Part shown: positions 52,473 to 60,807 of the stretch, in pieces | Numbering within the stretch: position 1 is the first letter of the stretch | Layout: every line of letters begins with the position of its first letter | Assembly (NCBI GenBank): GCA_014584315.1 | Contig: JACTNA010000018.1 | Span: 274,645-338,644 of the forward strand | Length of the DNA: 64,000 bases | Direction of reading: 5' to 3' | Source of the DNA: Planctomycetota bacterium | GTDB lineage: Bacteria > Planctomycetota > Phycisphaerae > Phycisphaerales > UBA1924 | Program-made: the position numbers and the translations under genes | The notes under the pieces: model-generated | Told to the model about the DNA's origin: nothing | The model's input: only the letters and a program-made list of their open reading frames with translations | The model's database searches: none

Positions 52473-52498
52473 GACGGGGCCTGAACGGCCCCGCCCCG
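52473..52498 (-). repeat. REP-like palindromic element, copy 1
   Basis: Read on the minus strand: CGGGGCGGGGCC, a 5-base loop GTTCA, then GGCCCCGTC. The 21 non-loop bases are identical to those at 62602-62627 on the plus strand; only the loop differs. It lies 17 bases before repeat copy B. Confidence 0.75.
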
Positions 52499-52514
52499 TC
52501 AGCAACGGCTCGGA

Positions 52515-52580
52515 CGGGGCGGCATCGAGCGACTCGGCCGTGCCGCCTGGTTCGGACTTGCGAACTCGGCGCTTCCGGGG
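52515..52580. repeat. 66-bp imperfect direct repeat, copy B
   Basis: Begins CGGGGCGGCATCGAG and ends GCTTCCGGGG. It aligns to copy A at 52093-52158 with 8 substitutions and no gaps. It follows the REP-like palindrome directly. No gene covers either copy convincingly. Confidence 0.85.
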
Positions 52581-52696
52581 TGGGGGCGGTCGGGTGGATG
52601 GCACTCGCTTCGTGCTCTGTCTTGTCGTGCTTTGACCGCGCTTCGTGCGGGGTGCGCGTGGCGCGGGGGCATTCCACGATGGGCGGGCGGCGCGGG

Positions 52697-52810
52697 CTAC
52701 ATCTGCATGGTGGTGCGGATGTCCTCGCTGAACCAGCGCTTGAGGTGCTGGTCTTTGAGCGCGCTCTCGCGGTCGGGGAAGTCGCGGGTGACGACGATGA
52801 TCGCAGCCAT
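52697..52810 (-). CDS. Small protein of 37 residues, unknown function
   Basis: The translation starts MAAIIVVTRDFPDRESAL and ends RWFSEDIRTTMQM. The start ATG 52810 has GAGGAG 8 bases upstream, a good ribosome site for this genome. The composition, hydrophobic beta-like start and then charged helices, looks like a folded small protein rather than noise. It sits alone between the 66-bp repeats and atpD. No family known to me. Confidence 0.55.
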   Translation of the reverse strand: MAAIIVVTRDFPDRESALKDQHLKRWFSEDIRTTMQM

Positions 52811-52896
52811 CACGCACGCTCCTCGGCCCGCACGCGACCGATCCGCCGCGGGGTGCGGCTGTCCGATCGTCGCGTGGCCGGGTCGGCCCATCGTAG

Positions 52897-54486
<1,590 letters not shown>

Positions 54487-54492
54487 TCGAAC

Positions 54493-54702
54493 ATGGCCCG
54501 TGACCCGTACAAGCCACAGATGGTCGTCAGGAACGGCAAGCCGGTGGCGGTGCTTGTGTCCATCGAGGCGTACGAGGCGCTGCTCGAGGCCGCGGAGCAG
54601 GCGGCCGACCTTCGTGCCATCCGCGCGATGAAGAAGGCGGACTGGGAAACGGTGTCGTTCGACGAGTACCTGCGGAGCAAGCGCCGCCGTGCATCGGCTT
54701 GA
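54493..54702 (+). CDS. Phd/YefM-family antitoxin
   Basis: 69 residues. MVVRNGKPVAVLVSIEAYEALLEAAE is the Phd/YefM N-terminal DNA-binding and dimerisation fold. The C-terminal WETVSFDEYLRSKRRRA should wrap and block the toxin. Starts 6 bases after atpD and overlaps the toxin gene by 14 bases, the standard order. Likely represses its own transcription together with the toxin, although promoter elements are not visible because the gene abuts atpD. Confidence 0.88.
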   Translation: MARDPYKPQMVVRNGKPVAVLVSIEAYEALLEAAEQAADLRAIRAMKKADWETVSFDEYLRSKRRRASA

Positions 54703-54943
54703 GATCACGCGCCTCGCGCGCAAGCAACTGGAAGCGCTCCCTCGCACGGTGCGATCGCGCATCGAGTCCGCGATCGAGTCGCTGGCCGGGCAGCCACGCC
54801 CCCCCGGATCGCTCAACCTGAAGGACCGAGAGGACACGTGGCGAACTCGCGTCGGGGCGTACCGCATCATCTATGAGATTCACGACGATGTGCTGGTCGT
54901 CATCGTGATCCGTGTCGCGCACCGGACGGACGCGTACCGCTGA
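54689..54943 (+). CDS. RelE/ParE-superfamily toxin
   Basis: 84 residues. HRLEITRLARKQLEALP, LNLKDREDTWRTRVGAYRIIYEI and VLVVIVIRVAHRTDAYR follow the RelE fold; the Arg and Tyr residues in the last two blocks are those used by RelE-type ribosome-dependent mRNA interferases. Overlaps the antitoxin gene. Complete and apparently functional. A gyrase-directed ParE action is less likely from the sequence but not excluded. Confidence 0.9.
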   Translation: MHRLEITRLARKQLEALPRTVRSRIESAIESLAGQPRPPGSLNLKDREDTWRTRVGAYRIIYEIHDDVLVVIVIRVAHRTDAYR

Positions 54944-55030
54944 GGCGGAGTTGCCGCCGGGATCGGGCGGGGCGATCGCCCTCCACGGGCCTCGCGACAC
55001 GATTCCGGCCGACCGGCATACCCTTTCATC

Positions 55031-55258
55031 ATGCGGACGCGAAGGCAGTAGACGGGTGTGATCCACAAGGAGGACAACGTCGACGTCGCCCTCTGCCCCG
55101 AACTGGACATCGCCAGCCAGGGCACGACCCTCGAAGAGGCACGGGCGAACCTGATCGAGGCCGTCGAGTTGTTCTTCGAGGCAGCGTCCCATGCCGAGAT
55201 CGGTTCGCGGCTGCACGACAAACTCCACGTCACCCCCGTCAAGGTGAAGGTCGGGTAG
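55031..55258 (+). pseudogene. HicB-like antitoxin gene interrupted by an in-frame TAG
   Basis: From GTG 55058 the frame encodes IHKEDNVDVALCPELDIASQ, then TTLEEARANLIEAVELFFEA, a HicB/UPF0150 antitoxin-like protein of 66 residues. HicB proteins usually begin about nine residues earlier. In the same frame an ATG at 55031 gives MRTRRQ and then TAG at 55049-55051, where family members usually have Tyr. Either the gene is broken by a nonsense mutation or translation now begins at the GTG. No HicA-type toxin gene is adjacent. The C-terminal ribbon-helix-helix seen in many HicB proteins is absent. Confidence 0.65.
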
Positions 55259-55265
55259 GCTCCGC

Positions 55266-55820
55266 ATGTCCCGCAAGCCCGACACCGGCTCCCCGCTCAG
55301 CGAGCAACTCCGTGCGCTCCCGTTCATCGTCGCCGCGCTCATCGCCGGGCTGACGGTCTTCGCCGTTGTCGTGATGATGGTCGCACCGGGCGGGCCGCTC
55401 TCGGGAACGCCAGCGCCGACCGCCCCCCAACCCTCTGCTCCACCCGTCGCGGGCGGCGGCGCACCGCTCGGCGACATCCTGCTCATCGCGGTCGCCGCGA
55501 CGCTCCTCGGCGGGATGATGGGGTACCTGGTGCTCGGCGTCACCGCGGCCTCTCGCGCCCGGCGCGCGTGGCAGGACCGATCCGACGATGAGCAGGGTCG
55601 CGAGGCGGTCGGCTCGATCCTGCTCACGACGACGATGGTCCGGGCCGCGCTCGTGGAGGGGCCGGGCCTCTTCGGCTGCGTGCACACGATGCTCACCGGC
55701 AGCCCGGCCGGGGTGGTTGCCGCCGCGGTCGCGATCGGGTTCCTCTCCGCGCTCCTGCCCGTTCGATCGCGCTACGGCCGTCTGCTGGAGCACGCGACCG
55801 CGGGCGCGCCGACCGCGTAG
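55266..55820 (+). CDS. Membrane protein of unknown function
   Basis: 184 residues with hydrophobic segments at about 17-38 (FIVAALIAGLTVFAVVVMMV), 68-92 (LGDILLIAVAATLLGGMMGYLV) and 142-164. A Pro/Ala-rich loop lies between the first two. A polar stretch, RARRAWQDRSDDEQGREAVG, is probably cytoplasmic. No family recognised. The stop lies 20 bases before the DUF1569 gene on the same strand. Confidence 0.65.
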   Translation: MSRKPDTGSPLSEQLRALPFIVAALIAGLTVFAVVVMMVAPGGPLSGTPAPTAPQPSAPPVAGGGAPLGDILLIAVAATLLGGMMGYLVLGVTAASRARRAWQDRSDDEQGREAVGSILLTTTMVRAALVEGPGLFGCVHTMLTGSPAGVVAAAVAIGFLSALLPVRSRYGRLLEHATAGAPTA

Positions 55821-55839
55821 GCTTGCCGCGAGACCAGCC

Positions 55840-56340
55840 ATGACGAACCCGCCCGTTGACACGCGCACCGTCACCGACCGACGCACGCTCCGGTTCACGA
55901 CAACGGACGACCTCCGCGGCGAGATCGACCGACTGACCAACGCGGAGCGCGCGGGCACGCTGCGCGCTTCCGGCAACTGGTCGCTCGGGCAGGCGTTCGG
56001 CCACCTCGCCGCGTGGATCGATTACGCCTATGACGGCTACCCGCCGCAGGCACGCCCGCCGTGGTTCGTGAAGGTCGTGTGCCGCATGATGAAGGGGAAG
56101 TTCCTCGCCGGCGGCCTGCCCGCGGGGGTGCGCATCCCGCGGGTCGAGGGCGGCACCTTCGGCATCGACCCGCTCCCGCTCGACGAGGGACGCGCGCGCC
56201 TTCTCGGTGCGCTCGACCGGCTCGACCGCACGCCCCCGCCGCTGGCCAGTCCCGTGTTCGGTCCGCTGACGCACGACGAGTGGCGTCGCCTGAACCTCGG
56301 GCACGCGGAACTGCACCTTTCCTTCTTCCACCCCGGCTGA
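55840..56340 (+). CDS. DUF1569 (DinB/YfiT-like) protein
   Basis: 166 residues. RASGNWSLGQAFGHLAAWIDYA supplies the first His of the four-helix DinB-like fold, and LGHAELHLSFFHPG near the end supplies the others. DUF1569 is common in Planctomycetota and Bacteroidota; members are presumed metal-binding, thiol-transferase-like proteins, but no reaction is assigned. ATG 55840 follows AGACCAGCC with no strong ribosome site. Confidence 0.8.
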   Translation: MTNPPVDTRTVTDRRTLRFTTTDDLRGEIDRLTNAERAGTLRASGNWSLGQAFGHLAAWIDYAYDGYPPQARPPWFVKVVCRMMKGKFLAGGLPAGVRIPRVEGGTFGIDPLPLDEGRARLLGALDRLDRTPPPLASPVFGPLTHDEWRRLNLGHAELHLSFFHPG

Positions 56341-56385
56341 TCGGGAGCTGCGCCCCCCCGGCGGCGCGGGTTGCTATCGTCCCCG

Positions 56386-57579
56386 ATGCCCCAGACCGAC
56401 TCACTGACCGCGCCCGCGTCGCAGACAGACATCGACGCCGTCGTTCGCGCCACCTCGCTGGCCTTCGCCGGCCCACCGGACGCGACTGACGCGTGGCTGC
56501 GCGCGGCCGGCCTCGACAACGTGCGCGTGCTGCACGAGGCGGGCGCACCCGCCGCGAGCCTGGTGCGGGTTCCGATGGGCCAGCACTTCGGCGGGCGGTC
56601 CGTCCCGATGCTCGGCATCGCCGCCGTGGCCGTGCCCCCGGAACGCAGAGGGGGGGGCCTCGCGCGGCGCCTCATGGCCGCCGCGGTGCGCGAGGCCCAC
56701 GCGGACGGGTTCGCGCTCTCGACGCTGTACGCCTCGACGCAGGCCTTCTACCGCCAGGTCGGGTACGAACAGGCGGGCCTCCTCTTCCGCACGACGCTCC
56801 CGCTGCGCACCATCGGCGTGCGCGACCGCACGCTGCCCGTCCGCCCGCTCGACGGATCGGACGAGCGGGCGATCCGCGACTGCTACGCCCGCTTCGCCGC
56901 CCGCTACAGCGGCACGCTCGACCGCGGGCCGTACTGCTGGGCGCGCACGCGCGAGATGCGGGGCGAGCGCTACGTCGGCTTCGGCGTCGCGTCTCCCGAC
57001 AATCCGGGCCGTCTCGACGCGTACGTCTTCTACGCTCAGCGGCGCAAGCCCGATTCGGGCCGGCACGACATCGCTGTTCCTGACCTCGCCTTCACGAGCG
57101 CCAGCGCGGGGCGGCGGCTGCTCGGCTTCCTCGCCGACCTCGCCACCGTCGGCGACGACGCGGTCTTTTACGGCCCGCCGCTGCACCCGCTGCTGACGCT
57201 GATGGATCAGCAGTTCCACGTCTCGACCTTCGTCGATGTGTGGATGCTGCGCATCGTGCGCGTGCGCGAGGCGCTCGAATCCCGCGGCTACCCGGCCCAC
57301 GCCGAGACGACGATCACGCTCGACGTCGCGGACGACCTCATCCCCGACAACGCCGGCCCGTGGACGGTTCGTGTCCACGGCGGCAACGCCAGCGCGGAGC
57401 GCGCGCCAGGCCAACGCACGCTCCGACTCGGCGTCCGTGGCCTCGCCGCGATCTACTCCGGCCTCTACTCCGCCACGCAGGCGGCCGCGCTGGGGCTTGC
57501 CGAGGGCGATGCCGGCGCGCTCGCCGCCGCGGACGCGATCTTCGCCTCGAGCACGCCCTGGATGTCCGACCGGTTCTGA
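56386..57579 (+). CDS. Eis-like GNAT acetyltransferase with C-terminal SCP2-like domain
   Basis: 397 residues from ATG 56386 (TTG 56371 is an alternative). The first GNAT domain has IAAVAVPPERRGGGLARRLM, where RRGGG is the acetyl-CoA loop, and YASTQAFYRQVGYEQAG. A second, degenerate GNAT fold covers about 150-285, and the C-terminal 100 residues (VRVHGGNASAERA, LRLGVRGLAAIYSGLYSATQ) resemble the sterol-carrier-like third domain. The three-part layout is that of Eis, which acetylates amines including aminoglycosides. The substrate here is unknown. Confidence 0.85.
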   Translation: MPQTDSLTAPASQTDIDAVVRATSLAFAGPPDATDAWLRAAGLDNVRVLHEAGAPAASLVRVPMGQHFGGRSVPMLGIAAVAVPPERRGGGLARRLMAAAVREAHADGFALSTLYASTQAFYRQVGYEQAGLLFRTTLPLRTIGVRDRTLPVRPLDGSDERAIRDCYARFAARYSGTLDRGPYCWARTREMRGERYVGFGVASPDNPGRLDAYVFYAQRRKPDSGRHDIAVPDLAFTSASAGRRLLGFLADLATVGDDAVFYGPPLHPLLTLMDQQFHVSTFVDVWMLRIVRVREALESRGYPAHAETTITLDVADDLIPDNAGPWTVRVHGGNASAERAPGQRTLRLGVRGLAAIYSGLYSATQAAALGLAEGDAGALAAADAIFASSTPWMSDRF

Positions 57580-57617
57580 CCTGCCCCCTCCTGCCCGCCC
57601 CACCATCGAGAACGCCC

Positions 57618-57881
57618 ATGGCCAAGCGACCCGACCTGACCGGCCACCAGCGCCGCATCGTACAGCGTTACTACGACAACCTCGACACGATCTCGGTGCA
57701 GCGGCTCCAGGAGATCGTCTCCGACCTTGCCCTCGCCGACGACCCCAGGACGGCCGATCGCCTGTGGAAGCGGGCCGAGACCGCGCTGGCGAAGACGGCC
57801 GCGAACGACGCCGAGGTGCGCGCCGCGCTGGCGCAGCGCAACCTCGAGTCGCTTGCGCGGCTCATCGCCCGGCTTGCGTAG
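57618..57881 (+). CDS. Small conserved hypothetical protein
   Basis: 87 residues, helical: MAKRPDLTGHQRRIVQRYYD, then TISVQRLQEIVSDLALADD, then KRAETALAKTAANDAEVRAALAQ. No membrane segment or cysteine. Possibly a nucleic-acid or protein-binding helical bundle, but no family can be named. It overlaps the convergent gene at its 3' end by 20 bases. Confidence 0.65.
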   Translation: MAKRPDLTGHQRRIVQRYYDNLDTISVQRLQEIVSDLALADDPRTADRLWKRAETALAKTAANDAEVRAALAQRNLESLARLIARLA

Positions 57882-58638
57882 GCCTCGGCGGCTTGAGCAA
57901 CTCCGCCAGCACGCCCAGCAGCAGCAACCCCGTCAGCCCGCTGTACGCGCTCCCGGCCGCAACGATCATCGGCACGAACGCGGGCGACAGGCGCGCCAGC
58001 CACCAGCCGCCCATATCCGCCAGCAGCGCGAGGCCCATCAGCCCGACGCCCCACGCGACAAGGCCGCGCGGCCAGGTCGTCATCAGGGCCAGCGCGCCCA
58101 CGACGAACGCCATCGTGGCCAGGCTCAGCGCGTGCGCGTGCGTGGACGCCACCAGCACGCCGGCCGGCGTCCGCTGGATCTGCCGCGAGAACGCCACGCG
58201 CTGCACGTCGCTCCAGAACTCGAGCGGGATGGTCTTGCCGATGCCGTCGCCCTCGGTCGCCTGCCGCGCGTGGCAACGCAGGCAATGGGCGGCGATGATC
58301 TCGGCGGGGGCGTCGTCGCCCAGGTCGAGGCTGTCGAAGTCCTCGCTCACGCGGTCGCCGCGCAGCCACGCGAGCAGGGTCTGCCGGTCGGCCTCGGGCA
58401 GTTCGGGCGGGTGGCCGCGCTCGAGCGCGACGATGAGCGGCGCGGTGCGTTCGACGCCGCTGTACGCGCCGGTGAAGTCGTCAAGCGTCAGTCCCGGCCG
58501 TTCGTCGCGGTTCTCGTAGTGCCACAGCACGTGCGTGCCGGAGGCGACCAGCCCGCCGATGAGCACGAGCACGAGGCACGCCACGCCGAACTTCGCGCCG
58601 AGCGGCAGGTCGCGCAGCGCGGGCCACGATCCGGCCAT
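57862..58638 (-). CDS. Membrane protein with a CxxCH heme-binding motif
   Basis: 258 residues. A membrane segment at about 18-38 (FGVACLVLVLIGGLVASGTHVL) is followed by a periplasmic stretch containing HCLRCHARQ, a single c-type heme site. Two or more C-terminal helices follow (LATMAFVVGALALMTTW, GLVAWGVGLMGLALLADMGGW, MIVAAGSAYSGLTGLLLLGVLAEL). Several His residues lie near helix ends. It may be a small membrane cytochrome; the electron partner is unknown. Last gene of the minus-strand operon headed at 62139. Confidence 0.72.
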   Translation of the reverse strand: MAGSWPALRDLPLGAKFGVACLVLVLIGGLVASGTHVLWHYENRDERPGLTLDDFTGAYSGVERTAPLIVALERGHPPELPEADRQTLLAWLRGDRVSEDFDSLDLGDDAPAEIIAAHCLRCHARQATEGDGIGKTIPLEFWSDVQRVAFSRQIQRTPAGVLVASTHAHALSLATMAFVVGALALMTTWPRGLVAWGVGLMGLALLADMGGWWLARLSPAFVPMIVAAGSAYSGLTGLLLLGVLAELLKPPRPTQAGR

Positions 58639-58641
58639 GGC

Positions 58642-59880
58642 TCACCCCCCCCTCAGGAGCGAGGGGTCGATCTCGACCGTCCCGCCCGTGACGACGGCCC
58701 TGTTCGCCAGGATGCCGACGATGCTGGCCCGCGCGCCCTCGTCCGCGCCGCAGACCACCGGCGCCCCCTCGCTGACGCTGCGCAGGAAGTCGCCCAGCGC
58801 GTAGTAGAGCGGCGGGTTCGGCAGCCCGATCCCCTCTTGCAACTTGCCCTGCGCGGCCAGTTTGGTCGCCTCGGCGATGAGGGTGATGCCCTGGTCGTTG
58901 TGGAAGCGCTGGCGGTTGGCGTAGACCTCCCACCCCTGGGTCGGCGCGTCGGACTCCTTGAACATCCAGCCGTGCGTCCACGCCAGCCACATCGAGGCGT
59001 TCGTGCCGTGCAGCACCTCGTACTCGCCGCCGTACGTGCTCGCGAGCGTCGCCTCGTAGTGGAGGTGGACGCCGCTCTCGAAGTCCAGCCCGCAATGGAC
59101 CGTGTCGTACACTTCGCGCCCGTCGGCGTGCAGTCGGATCGACCCGCCGCCGCGCGCCCGCACGGGGTACGCGCCGAGGTACCAGTGGAAGACGTCGAAC
59201 TGCTGCGTCCCCTGCTCGCCCGCCAGCCCGAGCGAGACCGCCGGGTCCAGACGCCAGTTGAACTCGCGGTCGCGGGCCGGGTCCGGCGCTGGGGTGCGCC
59301 ACGAGTTCTTGCGGTTGCTCTGGGCCCGCATGGCCACCGGGTCGCGGACGGCCTCGGAGCGGAAGAATGTCCACGCCAGTTTGTACACCGGGTTCGAACG
59401 CCCCTGCAGCCCGGCGTGGAACACGCCCGACGAGCCGCGCGCCGCCCGCGCGATCGCCTGGCAGTCCTCCACGGTGTGCGCCAGCGGCGTCTCGCAGTAG
59501 ACGTGCCGTCCCGCCGCCAGCGCGGCGAGCGCGATGTCCCTGTGCAGGTGCGTCGGCGTGGCGATCACGAGCGCCTTGACGTCCGCCCGCTTGTCCAGCA
59601 TCGCGCGGTAGTCCGCGAAGCCCTCCGCGCCCTGCGAGCGGCGCACGCCCGCGTCCAGGCGGCGTTCGTCGATGTCGCAGATCGCGCCGATGCTCACGCC
59701 CTCCATCTTCTGGAGTTCGCCCAGGATCGCGCGCCCCTGCCGGCCCGCGCCGATCACGCCGACGACGACCGGCTCGCGCAGTCGCACCGGGCGGGCCAGC
59801 CCCAGTTCGGGCAGCAGCGCGACCGCCGCCATCGCCCCCGCGCTCTGCCTCATGAAGGTCCGACGGTCCGTCTCGTTCAT
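58642..59880 (-). CDS. Tat-exported Gfo/Idh/MocA-family oxidoreductase
   Basis: 412 residues. DRRTFMRQSAGAMAAVALLP is a twin-arginine signal. The Rossmann fold is VVVGVIGAGRQGRAILGEL, followed by ICDIDERRL, ALVIATPTHLHRDIALAAL and the family signature AGRHVYCETPLAHTVED. The C-terminal alpha/beta domain includes GLAGEQGTQQFDVFHWYLGAYP. Such proteins carry tightly bound NAD(P) through Tat export and act on sugars or cyclitols in the planctomycete periplasm. Overlaps the ApbE gene stop by 4 bases (ATGA). Substrate unknown. Confidence 0.9.
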   Translation of the reverse strand: MNETDRRTFMRQSAGAMAAVALLPELGLARPVRLREPVVVGVIGAGRQGRAILGELQKMEGVSIGAICDIDERRLDAGVRRSQGAEGFADYRAMLDKRADVKALVIATPTHLHRDIALAALAAGRHVYCETPLAHTVEDCQAIARAARGSSGVFHAGLQGRSNPVYKLAWTFFRSEAVRDPVAMRAQSNRKNSWRTPAPDPARDREFNWRLDPAVSLGLAGEQGTQQFDVFHWYLGAYPVRARGGGSIRLHADGREVYDTVHCGLDFESGVHLHYEATLASTYGGEYEVLHGTNASMWLAWTHGWMFKESDAPTQGWEVYANRQRFHNDQGITLIAEATKLAAQGKLQEGIGLPNPPLYYALGDFLRSVSEGAPVVCGADEGARASIVGILANRAVVTGGTVEIDPSLLRGG

Positions 59881-60767
59881 GGTGACTCCTGCCCCGCACG
59901 GTCATCCGGGTCCGAACGCCAGAATAGCCGCGATTCCGGGCCCTCGACAGACCACCCGCTTTCTTGTTGCGGCAGCAGCGTCGTGAGTTGCTCCGGCATC
60001 CCCTTTGGCCGGGTCGCGAGCACCAGCAGCGCGGTCGACCAGGCGTCCGTCTCCATCGCGCTCGCCCCCACCACGCACGCCAGCCGCGCGCCCTCGACGG
60101 GCGATCCGGTCCGCGGGTCCAGCACGTGCCCCAGCCGCCTGCCCTCGCGCTCGACCACACGCCCCGACGGCTCGGAGACGGACATCGCCCGATCGTGCAA
60201 CGCGACGCGGAACGGGCTGCCGCGCACCTCCACGACCCACGCCGACTCGCCCGGCGGGGAGCCGATCGCCACGACGGTGCTGGTGCCGCCGTGCAGCAGG
60301 CCGCACGAGACGCCCGCCTCGCGCACGATCGCGGCGGCCTCGTCGAGGGCCTGCCCCTTGGCGATGCCGCCGAGGTCCAGCGATGCGCCCGGGCGCGTGA
60401 ACCGCACCGTCCGAGAGGCCTCGTCCAACAGCACGCCGTCCATGCCCACGCACGCCGCGGCGTCCCGCGGGTCGCCCGGCTCGCCGTGGAACCCCCACGC
60501 CCGCATGAGCGGCCCGACGGTCGGGTCGAAGGCCCCTTCGGACTCGCGCCAGACGCGCGCGCACGCCGCGAGCAGGTCGAAGGTGTCGGCGTCGATGCCG
60601 ACGGGCCGCCGGCCCGCGTGCGCGTTCACGAACGAGAGCACGCTGTCCGGGCGGAAGCGGCTGTAGCGGCGTTCCAGTTCCGCGACGCGTTCGAGCGCGG
60701 CCTCGGCGCACGCGCGGAGGCACGGCGCATCGCCGCCCCACAGGACGACCTCGAACCGCGTGCCCAT
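59877..60767 (-). CDS. apbE: FAD:protein FMN transferase
   Basis: Transfers FMN from FAD onto a Thr/Ser of target flavoproteins. The core is complete: MGTRFEVVLWG at the N-terminus, LERRYSRFRPDSVLSFVNAH, GAFDPTVGPLMRAWGF, SLDLGGIAKGQALDEAA, LHGGTSTVVAIGSPPG and a C-terminal MSVSEPSGRVVEREGRRLGHVLDPRTGSPV. 296 residues. Most bacterial ApbE proteins have a signal or lipobox before MGT; here no start codon is available upstream in frame, so the protein appears to stay in the cytoplasm. It sits between two Gfo/Idh genes, 40 bases after the first. Its flavoprotein target is not in the window. Confidence 0.92.
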   Translation of the reverse strand: MGTRFEVVLWGGDAPCLRACAEAALERVAELERRYSRFRPDSVLSFVNAHAGRRPVGIDADTFDLLAACARVWRESEGAFDPTVGPLMRAWGFHGEPGDPRDAAACVGMDGVLLDEASRTVRFTRPGASLDLGGIAKGQALDEAAAIVREAGVSCGLLHGGTSTVVAIGSPPGESAWVVEVRGSPFRVALHDRAMSVSEPSGRVVEREGRRLGHVLDPRTGSPVEGARLACVVGASAMETDAWSTALLVLATRPKGMPEQLTTLLPQQESGWSVEGPESRLFWRSDPDDRAGQESP

Positions 60768-60807
60768 CGCGGGCGCGGCCGCGCGGACGATCTCGCCCGT
60801 GGCCCGG

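Noticed and set aside
51895..52677. 260-codon minus-strand open frame between the methylase and the small gene
   Set aside because: Covers the repeats but is Arg/Pro-rich with no start context; only the repeat-encoded text looks conserved between copies, which the duplication itself explains.
57727..60666. 979-codon open frame on the plus strand
   Set aside because: It lies antisense to apbE, Gfo/Idh and the CxxCH gene, all of which carry clear family motifs.
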